A DNA stretch of 21,181 nt, from positions 1 to 21,181 of IMG/VR virus record IMGVR_UViG_3300030103_005296, one strand, 5' to 3'. Within the stretch, counting starts at the first letter, position 1. Every line of letters begins with the position of its first letter. The position numbers and the translations under genes are program-made. Shown here one piece after another: positions 8,070 through 15,615 of the stretch. The notes under the pieces are model-generated. The model did not search any database, was not told where the DNA came from, and saw only the letters and a program-made list of their open reading frames with translations. The DNA is from a virus.

Positions 8070-8402
8070 GTGAAGAATGAAGATTTTGATAATAAAGTAT
8101 TAGACTTGGGTGAAGTAAAGAAGCAACTCAACGAAAATATTCTCCATGTATTCGCAGCGTGGATAGAATATCTTCTATCTAAGATGTTTAAGGGTCGCCG
8201 TATTCCAGTCCGAGTTCGAGGCAACCGAATAGAAATCGAAAGATTCACGGACGCACTGGTAAATGAAAAGCGTTATATGGAATTCATTAAGAAATACGGT
8301 CTTGATGACCCAATGACTTATCGACAAAAATCTAAACTAGATGTGGCTATTCGCAGGTTTGAAAGAGAGGCAGGCATCAACTGGCCTATTAGGAAGGGAT
8401 AG
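8070..8402 (+). CDS. Small conserved-looking protein upstream of the tape measure, function unknown
   Basis: This gene encodes 110 residues from GTG 8070. An in-frame ATG at 8043 would add nine residues (MCAPTGGFF), but it lies in the loop of a hairpin and has no ribosome site. GTG 8070 has AGGGGG about seven bases upstream, so I prefer it. The protein is helical and very charged: 'LGEVKKQLNENILHVFAAWI' is amphipathic, 'GRRIPVRVRGNRIEIERF' looks like a short beta hairpin, and the C-terminus 'DVAIRRFEREAGINWPIRKG' is basic. I recognise no family. It sits between the gp26-like/frameshift pair and the tape measure, so a tail-assembly or tape-measure-binding role is plausible but unproven. The 60 bases upstream (8009-8069) are AT-rich followed by the hairpins. 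Confidence 0.75.
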   Translation: MKNEDFDNKVLDLGEVKKQLNENILHVFAAWIEYLLSKMFKGRRIPVRVRGNRIEIERFTDALVNEKRYMEFIKKYGLDDPMTYRQKSKLDVAIRRFEREAGINWPIRKG

Positions 8403-8408
8403 TAAGAA

Positions 8409-10961
8409 GTGGCAAACGGCGACGACAACAAACCTATCTCACCTGAAGAGACTAACGAAAGTACCGAGTCTACCAAGCGAAATACCGAAGAGACTAAGAA
8501 GAATGAGTCAGCCCGAAAAAAGCTGCTTGAAACTCTTTTAGCTGAAGCCAATGCCCGCAAGGCTCTCAATGAATTAGAAGAAGAGGCATATTTACGCTCT
8601 CAGTCTACGTTTAAACTACAAGAGAAAGTAAAAATCCAAACTAAGAGTGGCATTGAACAAGAGCTTACTCGAATCGAAGTACTCAAACGAGTAACAGAAT
8701 TAGAAGAAAAACAAAACACCAACAGAGAAAAAGGTCTCCCTCTTATGCGAGAGGAACAAGAAGAACTCAATGCTCTTATTGGTGTTCTTGGCAAAGAAGA
8801 AAAAGCCTATCTGGCTAAAAAGAAACAACTAGAAGATACTCGCAAGGCGCAAGACTTTCTCAAGTCTTCTACGGAACAATTAACAGGAGTTCAGCTTGAC
8901 AGTATTATGACTGTCAAAGGAGTAACTTCCAGCCTCATTGGGATGATAACTTCCCTTGATAAAGCCTCGGTAGAGTTAGCCAAAACAACAGGTTTTACCC
9001 GAGCTTTCCGTGGAGACATGGTAAGCCTAGCCCAGGCAAGTGATGGTCTTTACACAACATTAGCTGAAAGCGGGCAGATAGTCGGAAGCTTAACTACACA
9101 GTTCAGTCTTTTTGCAGCAGAAGGTGATTCTACTCGACGAATGGTGGGAGATACCGCAGCCCTGTTCCTTAAATTGGGAGTAGAAGCAAGCGAGACCGCT
9201 GCCTCGTTTGACCTTCTTACCCGAGGTATGGGAATGAGTGTGGAGGCTGCAAACTCTACGGTGTTGTCTTTTGAGAGATTATCCCAAGAGATAGGTGTCC
9301 CCACAGGGCAGATAGTCAAAGATTTTAACCAACTGGCACCTGAGCTAGCTCGTTTTGGTAAACGAGGGGATGAAGTATTTAGAAACCTAGAAAGAAGAGC
9401 CCGCTCGCTGGGAATGTCAACGAGCGAGATGTTTAATATCTCAGAATTGGCTGATACCTTTGAAGGCGCATCTGACTTAGCTGGCAAGTTGAATGCTCAG
9501 TTTGGGATGCAACTCAACTCAATGGAGCTTATGAGAGCAGAAGGTGTTGAAAGAATAGACCTGATGAGGCAAGAGTTTCAAGCCCGAGGTCTAAACTTCA
9601 ACGATATGCATAAACGTCAAAAGCAAATGGTTGCGGAGATAATGGGAGTAGATGTTCAAACAGCCTCTCGATTATTCGGCGACCCAGTTGAGCTACAGAA
9701 ATTCCAAAGAGAACAGTTAGAGGCGAATGAACGTGCGCAAAAGATGATAAGCCTTCAGGATAAGTTTGGTGCCATTACAGAAAAAGTATTCCTAATGGTA
9801 GAGAAACCACTAAGCATTATATTGGAGCAGTTTACTAAAATTGCTGATATGATTGATGGCAACTCTGGCGTAAGTTTAGTTGCAGGAATGATGATATTGA
9901 AAGTAGCCTTTACTGGCGCAATAGCTGTAATGAAGGGTTTGATATTCTTACCCCGATTAATTCAGCAGTCAGTTATGCAAATGAATATGTTGGCTGCTGC
10001 CACTAACCGTGCTGCCGCTGCGTCCTCTCGCCTTAGTATGTCAAGCCGTGGCGGTATGGGCGGTATGGGCGGAAGAGGACCTCGTGGTGGCGGTGGCAGA
10101 TTCGGCTCTCTTCTTAGTTTGGGTTCATTAGGACTGATGGGCGCTAGCGCAATGTCTGGCGGTGGTGGAGGAGCAGGGGGCAAAGGTCTTTTGGGGCGTG
10201 CTGCTGGAACAGGCGGCTCCGCCATCCGCAAAATACCAGGAGCGACGAAGCTTATGGGATTCGCCGGCGCAACAAGCCTGGGCGGCGGCAAAGGCTCTAT
10301 GATAAATATGGCAAAGTTCAAAGAACTAAGAAAGGCTGGCAAGACCGCAGCCGAAGCGAAAAAACTTGCGACTGTAGCCAAAGCAGGTATGGCGGCTAAT
10401 GCTACCCGTGGAGCCTTGGCAGGCGCTAGAGGAATGGGTGGTCTAGGTGCTGCCGCAGAGTTTGCTCTCTATCTGGGAATGGGGATAAATCCTGCTGAAG
10501 CCGCTGCTCGCACAGCCTTGTCTTTTGGTGGTGCCCTTGGAGGAGGAGCCCTTGGAGGTCTGACTACTATGGGTGCTGCCGCTCCAGTAGCTGCGGTTGC
10601 CGGTGGGTTAGGAGGAGCGTTCTTAGGTGATAAAATCTTCGGGAACCCCTTTGAGTCTGCCGCTACAGGAAATTCTGGAATTGTGTCGAAACCTCTGATG
10701 ACTCAAGATGGCGGCAGAATGGAAATAGCCAAACCACAAGGAGTCCCAGTAATCCCTGGTGTCCGCACTGAAGCGATGTTGGTAAATGATTTGAAGAAAA
10801 TAGTGGGCAAAGCCGTCCAAGAAGGTATGCGCTCTACGAATACAGGGAATCAAAAAGCCGTTGTGAATCTTCCTATCACAGTAGACCTGGGTCCCCAGCT
10901 TGGAGGTAAGTTTAGTAAATCTGTACAGCGTGAAATTGAGCTTGCCTTTAACACAATGTAG
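8409..10961 (+). CDS. Tail tape measure protein
   Basis: This gene encodes 850 residues from GTG 8409, with GGAAGG about ten bases upstream. The first 170 residues are highly charged and helical, likely coiled coil. The middle is long amphipathic helix, for example 'ALFLKLGVEASETAASFDLL'. A hydrophobic segment near residues 487-520 ('SLVAGMMILKVAFTGAIAVM') and a second near 697-745 could cross a membrane. Between them is a Gly-rich, Met-rich linker (about residues 541-600). The C-terminus 'PITVDLGPQLGGKFSKSVQR' is strand-like. Great length, helix content, membrane-like segments and position after tube and chaperone genes are the usual marks of a tape measure (role of T4 gp29). At about 0.15 nm per residue the full chain could span up to roughly 125 nm. 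Sequence similarity to T4 gp29 is not obvious by eye. Confidence 0.88.
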   Translation: MANGDDNKPISPEETNESTESTKRNTEETKKNESARKKLLETLLAEANARKALNELEEEAYLRSQSTFKLQEKVKIQTKSGIEQELTRIEVLKRVTELEEKQNTNREKGLPLMREEQEELNALIGVLGKEEKAYLAKKKQLEDTRKAQDFLKSSTEQLTGVQLDSIMTVKGVTSSLIGMITSLDKASVELAKTTGFTRAFRGDMVSLAQASDGLYTTLAESGQIVGSLTTQFSLFAAEGDSTRRMVGDTAALFLKLGVEASETAASFDLLTRGMGMSVEAANSTVLSFERLSQEIGVPTGQIVKDFNQLAPELARFGKRGDEVFRNLERRARSLGMSTSEMFNISELADTFEGASDLAGKLNAQFGMQLNSMELMRAEGVERIDLMRQEFQARGLNFNDMHKRQKQMVAEIMGVDVQTASRLFGDPVELQKFQREQLEANERAQKMISLQDKFGAITEKVFLMVEKPLSIILEQFTKIADMIDGNSGVSLVAGMMILKVAFTGAIAVMKGLIFLPRLIQQSVMQMNMLAAATNRAAAASSRLSMSSRGGMGGMGGRGPRGGGGRFGSLLSLGSLGLMGASAMSGGGGGAGGKGLLGRAAGTGGSAIRKIPGATKLMGFAGATSLGGGKGSMINMAKFKELRKAGKTAAEAKKLATVAKAGMAANATRGALAGARGMGGLGAAAEFALYLGMGINPAEAAARTALSFGGALGGGALGGLTTMGAAAPVAAVAGGLGGAFLGDKIFGNPFESAATGNSGIVSKPLMTQDGGRMEIAKPQGVPVIPGVRTEAMLVNDLKKIVGKAVQEGMRSTNTGNQKAVVNLPITVDLGPQLGGKFSKSVQREIELAFNTM

Positions 10962-10972
10962 GAGGTGAAAGA

Positions 10973-11833
10973 ATGGCTGCACTCTTTTTAAGGAATCCTT
11001 TTGGCGAAGGAATGATTACTCAGAAGTATACTGGTACTGGAGACTTGGGTTCAAGACACAAGTTAGAATTTACCTATGTAGCGACTGGGGAAAAATTATC
11101 TTTCCCCGCATTTATAGATGACTTTAGTGATGCATATATGTCTAACTGGGCTACTTCAACCCCTTATGGTCGAATGGACCCAATATCAACATTTAGCGGT
11201 ACCAAAAGAGCTATCTCTGTCTCCTGGAACGTGCCGGCTGACTCTATTGATGTAGCCAAAGAAAACCTAACAAAGCTAAACACTTTATTAAATTTCTTAT
11301 ATCCTACATATGATATTGCAGATACACAAACTGGTATAGGGGTGATAAACCTAGGACCTTATTTCAGGATAAAGTTTGGGAACTGGATACAAGATGCTGC
11401 TAACCCTAGCAGAGGGTTGCTCGGTCATGTCAATGGATTTACTTTTGACCCTGACTTGGAACTTGGAATGTTTATTGATAAGGACGGTAAGTACTATCCT
11501 AAATCCTATCGTTTGAATTTTGAGTTTAAAGTTTTGCACGAGCATTCTTTAGGGTTTTCCTTTTCTGAACGAGTGACTAAGACTCTTCCTCGCTTGTCAT
11601 CAAAAGTAGGACCATCCCAGCAGGTAGTTAAAACATACACATTTAATGAACCTAAAACAAACTTCGGAAACTTTCCTTACTCTACCCCCCAACCGGCGAG
11701 TCAGACTCAAGAAGACCAAACTGTTCGCCCATTATGTGAGAATGACCCAAACAGCCCTCAGTGTGCTGTTGGTGCTCCCCCTGGTTCAAATGCAGCATTT
11801 GCCCTTAACGGGAATAATGGGCAGAGGTCTTAA
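10973..11833 (+). CDS. Baseplate tube-cap/initiator-like protein, first of two paralogues
   Basis: This gene encodes 286 residues. ATG 10973 has a near-perfect AGGAGGTGA just upstream, overlapping the tape measure stop, so high translation is expected. The core 'FPAFIDDFSDAYMSNW', then 'YGRMDPISTFSGTKRAISVS', then 'LLNFLYPTYD', and 'FKVLHEHSLGFSF' recurs in the next gene, so the two are paralogues. In T4 the tape measure gene 29 is followed by 48 and 54, two related tube-cap proteins that sit on the hub and start tube growth. Order, pairing and size suggest the same role here, but I do not see a direct motif proving gp48 or gp54. The C-terminal 50 residues are Pro/Asn/Gln-rich and hold two cysteines absent from the paralogue. 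This is a baseplate protein with good confidence; its exact equivalent is inferred. Confidence 0.7.
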   Translation: MAALFLRNPFGEGMITQKYTGTGDLGSRHKLEFTYVATGEKLSFPAFIDDFSDAYMSNWATSTPYGRMDPISTFSGTKRAISVSWNVPADSIDVAKENLTKLNTLLNFLYPTYDIADTQTGIGVINLGPYFRIKFGNWIQDAANPSRGLLGHVNGFTFDPDLELGMFIDKDGKYYPKSYRLNFEFKVLHEHSLGFSFSERVTKTLPRLSSKVGPSQQVVKTYTFNEPKTNFGNFPYSTPQPASQTQEDQTVRPLCENDPNSPQCAVGAPPGSNAAFALNGNNGQRS

Positions 11834-11835
11834 TA

Positions 11836-12723
11836 ATGGTGAATGAGTTTACGATACCAGACTTAGTAGTCAATAATCAAATAGTCATTACACATGTGGC
11901 TACCGGATTTTCAGTATCTTTCCCGGCATTTTTAGATACGTTTAGTGACGCTTTTCACAGCCATTGGAACGAAGAGAGTGTCTTTGGTCGAATGGACTCT
12001 ATTACAACTTTTAAAAATACTGAGCGTGCTTTAGCATTGGCTTGGGCTGTTCCAGCAAACTCCTTTACAGAAGCACAAGAAAATCTAGGAAAAATTAATC
12101 AAATGATTAGTTTTTTGTATCCTCTTTATGACCAAGGCGGGGGCGGTGCGACCCTTATAAATCAGTCTCCATTGGTAAGAATAAAGTTTGGAAACCTAGT
12201 TCAAAATGTAAATGGTGATGGTCTTTTGGGCTGGTTGCATGGTTTGACTTTTGACCCAATGATGGACAATGGTGTCTTCACCGAAATTTCTGACGGAGAA
12301 AAGTATTACCCTAAATCTTACCGTCTTAACTGTGAACTTACTGTTCTTCACGAAAACAAGTTTGGGTACAGTATAGAAGAGTGGTCAAGTCGTCTGAATT
12401 ATAATAATGAGACCCTAAATAAGACTACTATCAAATTCGAAAACTCTGACAAGCGGGTGAGTTACAATACATTTCCGTATGCTTCTACAACCCCAGGTGC
12501 GCAGCGAACCTTCAAGACGGAGTTTTTCACAGAAAAAGTGCTAGAACAGTCTCGTACCTCTACTCGGGCAAAAAACAATACGCCCGGACAAGTAGTGCCG
12601 GAAAATGCCATTAATGTGCGTCAACGCCCTGATGCCCAAGGTCGCCTGCAAACTTCGTATACGGTGCGACCGCCTCGAAAAGTTCCTGCCTGGGTTGAGG
12701 GCGCAAAGAGAAGAAAATTCTAG
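11836..12723 (+). CDS. Baseplate tube-cap/initiator-like protein, second paralogue
   Basis: This gene encodes 295 residues. ATG 11836 lies two bases after the stop of its paralogue, with AGAGG upstream. It shares the core order 'FPAFLDTFSDAFHSHW', 'FGRMDSITTFKNTERALALA', 'MISFLYPLYD', 'KYYPKSYRLNCELTVLHENK' with the preceding protein, including the whole central beta-rich region of about 190 residues. The ends differ: this copy has a basic, Arg-rich C-terminal tail ending in VPAWVEGAKRRKF, while the first copy ends in a neutral Asn/Gly tail. The tandem pair after a tape measure recalls T4 genes 48 and 54, whose products stack as successive rings between hub and tube. Which copy matches which T4 protein cannot be told from the sequence. 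Confidence 0.7.
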   Translation: MVNEFTIPDLVVNNQIVITHVATGFSVSFPAFLDTFSDAFHSHWNEESVFGRMDSITTFKNTERALALAWAVPANSFTEAQENLGKINQMISFLYPLYDQGGGGATLINQSPLVRIKFGNLVQNVNGDGLLGWLHGLTFDPMMDNGVFTEISDGEKYYPKSYRLNCELTVLHENKFGYSIEEWSSRLNYNNETLNKTTIKFENSDKRVSYNTFPYASTTPGAQRTFKTEFFTEKVLEQSRTSTRAKNNTPGQVVPENAINVRQRPDAQGRLQTSYTVRPPRKVPAWVEGAKRRKF

Positions 12724-12732
12724 GAGAGCATA

Positions 12733-13071
12733 ATGCCATATTCAAGATATACCAATACAACTATTTTTAAAAACAATGACCCCAATTATCGGAAAACAAT
12801 TTTTGATAAGCGAGGAATCTCGGAAACTTTTCAATACTCTACATATTCTTTTGAATATCCCACAAACGAAGAGATATCATCTTTTCAAAACATATCCAGA
12901 ACGTGGGGCTCGTCCGACAAATTATATAATGTGGCGACAGAGTATTATGGGTCACCTGAGTATTGGTGGATAATTGCTTGGTATAACAAGAAACCAACCG
13001 AAGCACATTTCAATATTGGCGATACTTATTATATACCGCTTCCGCTATCGGATGTTTTGGCGTATTTTTAG
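12733..13071 (+). CDS. Baseplate wedge protein, gp53-like with LysM-type domain
   Basis: This gene encodes 112 residues. The ribosome site AGGAG overlaps the upstream TAG stop, nine bases before ATG 12733. Residues about 57-108 form a LysM-like fold: 'WGSSDKLYNVATEYYGSPEY' followed by 'WWIIAWYNKKPTEAH' and 'IGDTYYIPLPLSDVL'. The pattern D.Ly.iA..yYG.p..WWvIA..N, then GD.l.IP, is typical of phage LysM domains and of T4 gp53, the wedge protein that links baseplate wedges around the hub. Here the LysM-like part probably binds protein rather than peptidoglycan, as in T4. The protein is shorter than T4 gp53 (about 196 residues), with a brief N-terminal arm rich in Asn, Thr and Tyr. It sits directly after the cap-like pair and before the probable hub gene. 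Confidence 0.82.
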   Translation: MPYSRYTNTTIFKNNDPNYRKTIFDKRGISETFQYSTYSFEYPTNEEISSFQNISRTWGSSDKLYNVATEYYGSPEYWWIIAWYNKKPTEAHFNIGDTYYIPLPLSDVLAYF

Positions 13072-13086
13072 GATAGGAGAACAAAC

Positions 13087-15612
13087 TTGGCTCAACAACC
13101 CGCAGCACCACCTATCACCGGAAAAGGCGTTAAGGCTGCCATCCGCAATGAAAACACCCAGCGTATCCTCATAAATAATATGAAAGACGTCATATCTAAG
13201 TGTTCTGTTAATAGGGTAAAAGAACCTTATAACGCAGTGGTGGCGAACACTAATTCGGCACTGATACCGTACAATGGACCGCCTGGACCTCTTGTTAGTA
13301 AGATGTGCAACCCTCCACGAGCCAGCGAATTTATAAACGCTACCCCGGCACAACTTTCTGTTCTTGAGCCACTCTTGAGATTTTTTATTGTGGACAAAAG
13401 CGGAAACGAAGAAGAGATATATTTTAGTGACCACACAACCGAGGAGCGCTTACTTAAACTGGCGTCTCTCCGTCGGTCAAAAACTCTAGAGTCTGTACTG
13501 AAACCAAGTACTCAAGTTGGCGCTCAGGTAGGCATAAAGTCATTTACTTGGAATTACAACAACAAACACGAGGGTGACTATATTATAGATGCTACGATGG
13601 TGCTCTATTTCGGGAGCCTAATAGAATTAGTAAATGTTAACTATCTTCAATTTTTGTTTACTAACGGCAGGAAAAATTCTTTAGCTAAGGGGGTTTCTCC
13701 AAATAAACAGAATCAATCTCTTCAAGACCGTCTGAAGCTAAAAACAGAAGAACTAGACGAGCGTAAAAAACTCTTACAAGAAGGTACAACCCCTAAATTA
13801 AAAAAAGGTAAAGATGTCGAAATCTTAAAAAACAAAGACAATTTTAGGACTCTAAAGGTAATGGTTGGCTGGTCAGTTCCAAAAGGTAATCGCCGTGAGC
13901 TTCTTAAGTTGTTTGATAATGACAACGCCCAAATGGAGGGGTTTCTTAATGGTGTATCTTCTACCAATAGAATGATTTCTCTTAATCTTACTCACTATAA
14001 TGTAGACTTTACTCAAGAAGGTCCCACCACTCTCACTCTAAATTATAAAGGTTCTACTGACCGCTATATTGCAAATAATAAATCGGATGTTCTTGGTTCA
14101 TTCAATGAAGAAGATGGGATGAACAGGACCCCTATTCGTGTCCAGGCAGGCAATCTCGAAAAAGATAAATTATACCCTCAGGGATATATTGCCGGAATCT
14201 TAAACAACAATAGTCCAGAGTCAGTCATACAAGGGGATGAAAAAAACCCTACGCACTATGCCTTTACTCTCAATGGAATTCGGGCGGAGATTGAATACTT
14301 ATCGGAGAGCTTAGATTATTATAAAATTCTTAATTCCGAATCAGGGCAAAAACTTACTGACACCTCTGATTATAAGACCTTCAAGCAATATTCTGAAGCA
14401 GCCGAAAATGTTTATAAATTAGCAAAAGAAAATGCTAGGGCGAAAAGGTACCAGACCTTGATGGAAAAAATAGTAGACAGCGGTCGCTGCTTTGTGACAT
14501 ACGCATACTATAAAAAAGGTCAGTTTACTACCAAAGATGAACTGTGGGATATCCAATTAGAATTTGGCGGTCCTGCAAACCACAATGGAAATTTCAATGT
14601 AGTGCAGGGCGCCGCCAAAAGAGTTACCCAAGCAGGACTCTCAGGGACTGACTTTAAGAAGTTTTTAGAAAATAGCAATGTTTTAGACCCGACTGTAAGA
14701 GCTAGTTTTGAAGGTAATGAAGCAAAGATGCCTATCTTCTTTATTCGCCTTGGTGACCTGCTTAAAGCGGCTATGGAAAATGCACAGATGAGAGATGACA
14801 TTAAGATTGTTCTCGGGAGTTTTGCCCCTGATATGCTCAATATTCCAAAATATGGAAGCCTGTGGTCCCCAGGCGCACCAGAGTCATTATACGATTTGCC
14901 TATCTCTGTTGATTATTACATTTCTTGGTTTGCTAAAAACGTGGTCGCCAAGAAAATAGATACCTATCCCTTCCGAAGATTTTTGGATGACACCCTTCAT
15001 CGCCTAGTTGCTCCTTTGCTAAATTTCACCACCAACAATTCTAATAGCCGTCTGTTTTTTGATTACACTTTATACCAGACTCAGACGCCTCTTCCAGAAC
15101 AGAGAATCGGAGAGCAGGATGTGGAGACCTACCGAAGTAATGTAAGGGACGATATAAACAAGAGAAACTTAAATCTCCTGAATTATTATGTGATTTACTC
15201 TAAACAAATACAGTATGGACCCCGGCGCCGTGGAAATCGTATAGATGATGAAACCGATGGTATTTATCATTATGTGGTTGGTGCAGATAGAGGCATTGTT
15301 AAGAACTTTAACTTTCAACAAATGGACGTGCCTCAGTACAAAGCAATGGTCATTGAGCGCTCGCCTTCTTCAGAGGGTTACGCACAGGCTCTTGTTTTGC
15401 CTCAAAACGTTAGTATAGATATGTATGGCAACACACTTCATCGTAATGGCGACTTGATATTTGTGAACTCGCAAGCAGCACTGGGACCAATGGCTAGCGA
15501 AATATTGATGTTAGGTGGTTACTATCGAGTTTATCGCTCTACTCATACTATCGATGATGGCGGTTTTCACACTACGATTGATTGTAAGTTCGAGCGCAGG
15601 ACCAGGGTGTAA
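13087..15612 (+). CDS. Large baseplate protein, probably hub-related (gp27/gpD-like C-terminus)
   Basis: This gene encodes 841 residues from TTG 13087, chosen because AGGAGA lies seven bases upstream and the frame closes soon after the previous gene. The N-terminus is Pro/Ala/Gln-rich. A charged helix 'LQDRLKLKTEELDERKKLLQ' (about residues 211-231) suggests a coiled coil. The C-terminal 90 residues have 'GNTLHRNGDLIFVNSQAAL' and 'GGYYRVYRSTHTIDDGGFHT' followed by TTIDCKFERR. This 'G.p.l..GD.i.v ... GyY.V....H.i..g.f.T.l' layout recalls the closing barrel of phage hub proteins such as T4 gp27 and P2 gpD. Those are 390 residues in T4, so this one would be greatly enlarged. I see no lysozyme or peptidase motif. 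Location among baseplate genes supports a structural role; the hub identity is inference. Confidence 0.6.
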   Translation: MAQQPAAPPITGKGVKAAIRNENTQRILINNMKDVISKCSVNRVKEPYNAVVANTNSALIPYNGPPGPLVSKMCNPPRASEFINATPAQLSVLEPLLRFFIVDKSGNEEEIYFSDHTTEERLLKLASLRRSKTLESVLKPSTQVGAQVGIKSFTWNYNNKHEGDYIIDATMVLYFGSLIELVNVNYLQFLFTNGRKNSLAKGVSPNKQNQSLQDRLKLKTEELDERKKLLQEGTTPKLKKGKDVEILKNKDNFRTLKVMVGWSVPKGNRRELLKLFDNDNAQMEGFLNGVSSTNRMISLNLTHYNVDFTQEGPTTLTLNYKGSTDRYIANNKSDVLGSFNEEDGMNRTPIRVQAGNLEKDKLYPQGYIAGILNNNSPESVIQGDEKNPTHYAFTLNGIRAEIEYLSESLDYYKILNSESGQKLTDTSDYKTFKQYSEAAENVYKLAKENARAKRYQTLMEKIVDSGRCFVTYAYYKKGQFTTKDELWDIQLEFGGPANHNGNFNVVQGAAKRVTQAGLSGTDFKKFLENSNVLDPTVRASFEGNEAKMPIFFIRLGDLLKAAMENAQMRDDIKIVLGSFAPDMLNIPKYGSLWSPGAPESLYDLPISVDYYISWFAKNVVAKKIDTYPFRRFLDDTLHRLVAPLLNFTTNNSNSRLFFDYTLYQTQTPLPEQRIGEQDVETYRSNVRDDINKRNLNLLNYYVIYSKQIQYGPRRRGNRIDDETDGIYHYVVGADRGIVKNFNFQQMDVPQYKAMVIERSPSSEGYAQALVLPQNVSIDMYGNTLHRNGDLIFVNSQAALGPMASEILMLGGYYRVYRSTHTIDDGGFHTTIDCKFERRTRV

Positions 15613-15615
15613 GAT

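Noticed and set aside
9962-10381. Long open frame on the - strand (139 codons)
   Set aside because: It is antisense to the Gly/Ala-rich part of the tape measure; its Pro/Ala-rich product is what reversed GGC/GCC codons give. No ribosome site.
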